A program made the position numbers and the translations under genes. From NCBI GenBank assembly GCA_045120955.1, contig JBGVFH010000007.1:1-16165 (forward strand): a stretch of 16,165 bases of DNA. The letters run 5' to 3'. Of this stretch, positions 14,145 through 16,165 are shown piece after piece (position 1 is the first letter of the stretch; each line of letters opens with the position of its first letter). The notes beneath the pieces were generated by a model. It worked only from the letters and a program-made list of their open reading frames with translations, ran no database searches and was not told the DNA's origin. This DNA comes from JAZMZS01 sp045120955. Its GTDB lineage: Bacteria > Bacillota > Clostridia > Oscillospirales > CAG-272.

Positions 14145-14978
14145 ATGAGAGAATTGACGTATGAAGAGCTGATGAGAACGAGTGTCAACGTTACGTCTGT
14201 TTCTGCGGTTGAGCAATATTGGAAAGACGGAAATCTCAATTTGCATCACGAGGAAGGCAGAATGGAGCACGTGCTTTCCTATACCATTGAAGGAAAGCGT
14301 GAGATACGAGAGCATCATGATGGGCAGATTTTGTATACGCTTACACCGTCGACTGTCATTCTTATTTCTCAGGGGGCGCCGTATGTATCGCACACGGTGC
14401 TTGACGGCGGATGCAAGATGGGGCATACTGCCTGCATAAAGTTCAAGCTTCTTGACGACTGCGGCGAGGAGATAATAATAAAGGACAAATATCTGACGTG
14501 GCATGACGATAAAGCGGGAAGCGTCCGAAAAATGTTTTTTAGGGTATTTGACAGCTATTTGTCGCTTAATTCCAACGTTTTTACTACAAAGGCGGCACTG
14601 TATGAGATACTTTCAAGCATGGGATCTCATATTATGGAAAGGAGCAGTATACCTGATGAGTATTCTGCCATATTGCCCGCTATCAAGCATATTGAAAGCA
14701 ACCTTGGAGAGAACACCTCGATCGGAGAGCTTGCCTCGATGTGCTTTCTCTCAGAGAGCTATTTCCGCACTCGGTTTAAGGCGTTCTCGGGCGGTATCTC
14801 TCCTGCCGATTGGCGAAACCGACTGAGAATAGAAAAGTCAAAGGAGCTGCTTTTGTCATCTCTGTGGACTACCGAGATGATAGCGGAAACACTCGGCTTT
14901 TACGATACATCTCATTTCTATAAGATCTACAAGAAAGTAACGGGAGAACTGCCCCGCACACCCAAAAATGGATTGTAA
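14145..14978 (+). CDS. AraC/XylS-family transcriptional regulator
   Basis: A 277-residue protein with a ligand-sensing N-terminal half and a C-terminal AraC DNA-binding domain (about 176-277) with two helix-turn-helix units: TSIGELASMCFLSESYFRTRFKAFSG and TTEMIAETLGFYDTSHFYKIYKKVTG, ending in the usual TGELPRTP. The N-terminal part has cupin-like features (EQYWKDGNLNLHHEEG, HDGQILYTLTPSTVILISQG), typical of sugar-responsive members. GGAGG is 9 bases before the ATG. It is transcribed divergently from the nine-gene run and shares its control region. The simplest reading is that it activates that operon in response to the pathway's substrate. No signature for a particular sugar can be seen. Confidence 0.92.
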   Translation: MRELTYEELMRTSVNVTSVSAVEQYWKDGNLNLHHEEGRMEHVLSYTIEGKREIREHHDGQILYTLTPSTVILISQGAPYVSHTVLDGGCKMGHTACIKFKLLDDCGEEIIIKDKYLTWHDDKAGSVRKMFFRVFDSYLSLNSNVFTTKAALYEILSSMGSHIMERSSIPDEYSAILPAIKHIESNLGENTSIGELASMCFLSESYFRTRFKAFSGGISPADWRNRLRIEKSKELLLSSLWTTEMIAETLGFYDTSHFYKIYKKVTGELPRTPKNGL

Positions 14979-15025
14979 AATACTGTTTTTGTTTTGATTG
15001 TACAAAACGAGTTAGACAAACACAA

Positions 15026-15067
15026 AAAACGCTCTGACTGATAAGTAATTTTCAGCCGGAGCGTTTT
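15026..15067 (+). terminator. Probable terminator of the regulator gene
   Basis: AAAACGCTC (15026-15034) pairs with GAGCGTTTT (15059-15067), with CTGA/TCAG able to pair inside the loop. It lies 47 bases after the regulator stop and is followed by GCTATTTTTTATT. That downstream T-tract is also the first six bases of repeat unit 1. Confidence 0.75.
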
Positions 15068-15071
15068 GCTA

Positions 15072-15176
15072 TTTTTTATTGCATATGAAATTGCGTAATT
15101 ACGCCCCGCCGTTTGGTTGAGTTAAAGAAAATCCAAAGATACAATAGGCGGGAGGACGGGTGCGGGCACTGCCCGC
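15072..15176 (+). repeat. 105-bp repeat, unit 1
   Basis: The unit runs from TTTTTTATTGCA to GCGGGCACTGCCCGC. Internal landmarks are the palindrome GCGTAATTACGC (offset 22-33), a pairing arm CCCGCC (15105-15110) matching GGCGGG (15147-15152), and a perfect 6-bp hairpin (15162-15176). It differs from unit 2 at 5 of 105 positions. It has no convincing coding content: the open frame through it persists only because 105 is a multiple of 3. Confidence 0.9.
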
Positions 15177-15182
15177 TTTTTT
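15162..15182 (+). terminator. Terminator-like hairpin at the end of repeat unit 1
   Basis: GCGGGC-ACT-GCCCGC is followed directly by six T. The shape is that of a compact intrinsic terminator, and the T-run is also the start of unit 2. Confidence 0.7.
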
Positions 15183-15281
15183 ATTGCATAGGAAATTGCG
15201 TAATTACGCCCCGCCGTTTAGCTGAGTTAAAGAAAACCCAAAGATACAATAGGCGGGAGGATGGGTGCGGGCACTGCCCGC
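15177..15281 (+). repeat. 105-bp repeat, unit 2, with partial third unit
   Basis: This is a direct tandem copy of unit 1 (100 of 105 bases identical by hand comparison), with the same palindrome, pairing arms and terminal hairpin. After it, 15282-15303 (TTTTATTGTTGCATAGGAAAT) again resembles the first 20 bases of the unit, so a third copy starts and is cut off. The next 58 bases up to the membrane-protein gene show nothing recognisable. Confidence 0.9.
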
Positions 15282-15285
15282 TTTT
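15267..15285 (+). terminator. Terminator-like hairpin at the end of repeat unit 2
   Basis: The 6-bp GCGGGC/GCCCGC stem with ACT loop is identical to that of unit 1, but it is followed by only four T. Confidence 0.6.
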
Positions 15286-15361
15286 ATTGTTGCATAGGAA
15301 ATATCACGATTTCTCATTCGCTGTATTTGTTCTTACACCGCCAAATTCGAGGGAGCGGTTT

Positions 15362-16156
15362 TTAATTTTTGGTGTTAGAAATAATCGGCCACACCTTAAG
15401 AATGATACGATGGATGTAATGCTTTGCCGATCCTAATATGCACCACGTAAAGACAATCAAGGATGTTATAAGCCATATAAACAAAGCGATGATATTCTCA
15501 GTAGGGGGAGTGTGCGGAACGCCTAATAACCAGAGAGCAACAAATTCGGACGTTAATATGCCAAACAACCACAAAAGCATCTTTGCTATAATATATCGTT
15601 TTGTCATTGTATGCCCCAGCAGATACGAGTACATAGAAAGAATAATTGCAGAAGCAGACAGTAAAACGATCTCTATGCCATCAACTGCGAAATTAGATGC
15701 TAATAACGGTGACAAGATATATGACAATAATGCATTGATGGATAATGCGATAATCGCCTCGACAATGATAATAATCCTGAACGAAGTTTTGTTTGCAGAA
15801 CAACGATGGACCGTGGTGTGAGCAATTATCACTATACCGCAAAATGTTGCCCAAACAATATTAAAAACAATATGCGGAACAACCAATCTACTGTTATATG
15901 AAAATAGAACGAATTCAATAATAATTGTTGCCATCAATAACAATACAGACAATACAATAGTTAGTATGTTTTTTATATTATTGCTCTTACCGTTTTTCAA
16001 GTAATGACTTAAAATGGAAAAATGGAGAGTCGGAACACATAAATTCCTAAAAAGCCAAATTGGCAGTATTAGACTCCCGGTTTCCATCAACCATAACAAC
16101 AAAGTACAAATGATTCCCAATAATGGACACAGAAAAAGCATAAAAGTTTTTTTCAT
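15362..16156 (-). CDS. Unrecognised polytopic membrane protein
   Basis: A 264-residue protein with about seven or eight hydrophobic segments. They lie near residues 5-23, 28-50, 62-84, 92-112, 126-150, 158-180, 188-210 and 220-243. Short polar or basic links join them and the C-terminus is basic (KHYIHRIILKVW). I recognise no family motif, catalytic signature or transporter pattern. GGAGG lies 4 bases before the ATG at the very edge of the window, so any upstream partner is out of view. The gene is visibly more A+T-rich than the catabolic operon, with many ATA and AAT codons, so it may have a different history. It converges on the repeat array. Membership in the catabolic system as its missing transporter is not supported. 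Confidence 0.75.
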   Translation of the reverse strand: MKKTFMLFLCPLLGIICTLLLWLMETGSLILPIWLFRNLCVPTLHFSILSHYLKNGKSNNIKNILTIVLSVLLLMATIIIEFVLFSYNSRLVVPHIVFNIVWATFCGIVIIAHTTVHRCSANKTSFRIIIIVEAIIALSINALLSYILSPLLASNFAVDGIEIVLLSASAIILSMYSYLLGHTMTKRYIIAKMLLWLFGILTSEFVALWLLGVPHTPPTENIIALFIWLITSLIVFTWCILGSAKHYIHRIILKVWPIISNTKN

Positions 16157-16165
16157 ACAGCCTCC

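Noticed and set aside
15072..15303. Possible CRISPR array
   Set aside because: The units are head to tail with no spacers, are 105 bp long, and no cas genes are nearby.
15113..15436. Open frame encoding a repeated Cys/Arg-rich peptide
   Set aside because: It arises because the repeat length (105) is a multiple of three. There is no ribosome binding site, and the peptide simply translates the tandem units and their hairpins.

Overview
The window looks like a chromosomal segment of a spore-forming, anaerobic Clostridia-type member of the Bacillota. The pointers are a cotJA-cotJB-cotJC spore-coat operon, an SLH-domain surface protein, consistent AGGAGG-type ribosome binding sites, and an ETF-linked flavin oxidation module of the kind used by fermentative anaerobes. 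I cannot name the species from the sequence.

Layout. Positions 100-390 hold a minus-strand tRNA unit: a consensus promoter, tRNA-Leu(UAA), initiator tRNA-Met, then a terminator. Positions 491-1857 hold the cotJ operon (minus), ending at a long hairpin. Positions 2120-3427 encode, on the plus strand, a secreted protein with cadherin/Ig-like domains and three SLH repeats. Positions 3638-13999 are a run of nine minus-strand genes. In transcription order they are: fucose/arabinose-isomerase-family protein; FAD-linked oxidase of the GlcD/alkyl-DHAP-synthase type; two-cluster Fe-S protein; class II aldolase; PfkB sugar kinase; IolB isomerase; LacX-type aldose 1-epimerase; FGGY sugar kinase; and a single-chain EtfB-EtfA fusion. 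A divergent AraC-type regulator (14145-14978, plus) shares a symmetric promoter/operator region with the first gene. Positions 14979-15303 carry a terminator and two tandem copies of a 105-bp repeat, with a diverged third copy at 3475-3579. An unrecognised polytopic membrane protein (15362-16156, minus) closes the window.

How the genes may work together (inference). Mutarotase and isomerase would open and isomerise a sugar or sugar derivative. The FAD oxidase and Fe-S protein would oxidise an intermediate and pass electrons to the fused ETF, a logic resembling the LctBCD lactate dehydrogenase. IolB, the PfkB kinase and the class II aldolase would then run isomerisation, phosphorylation and cleavage to DHAP plus an aldehyde, as IolB-IolC-IolJ do in inositol breakdown. 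The upstream inositol genes (iolG, iolE, iolD), iolA and any transporter are absent, and a second (FGGY) kinase is present. The operon therefore does not match any catabolic route I know, and its substrate is not identified. It is the best candidate here for an undescribed system. The 105-bp repeat family, which ends in a terminator and shows compensatory base changes, is the second.
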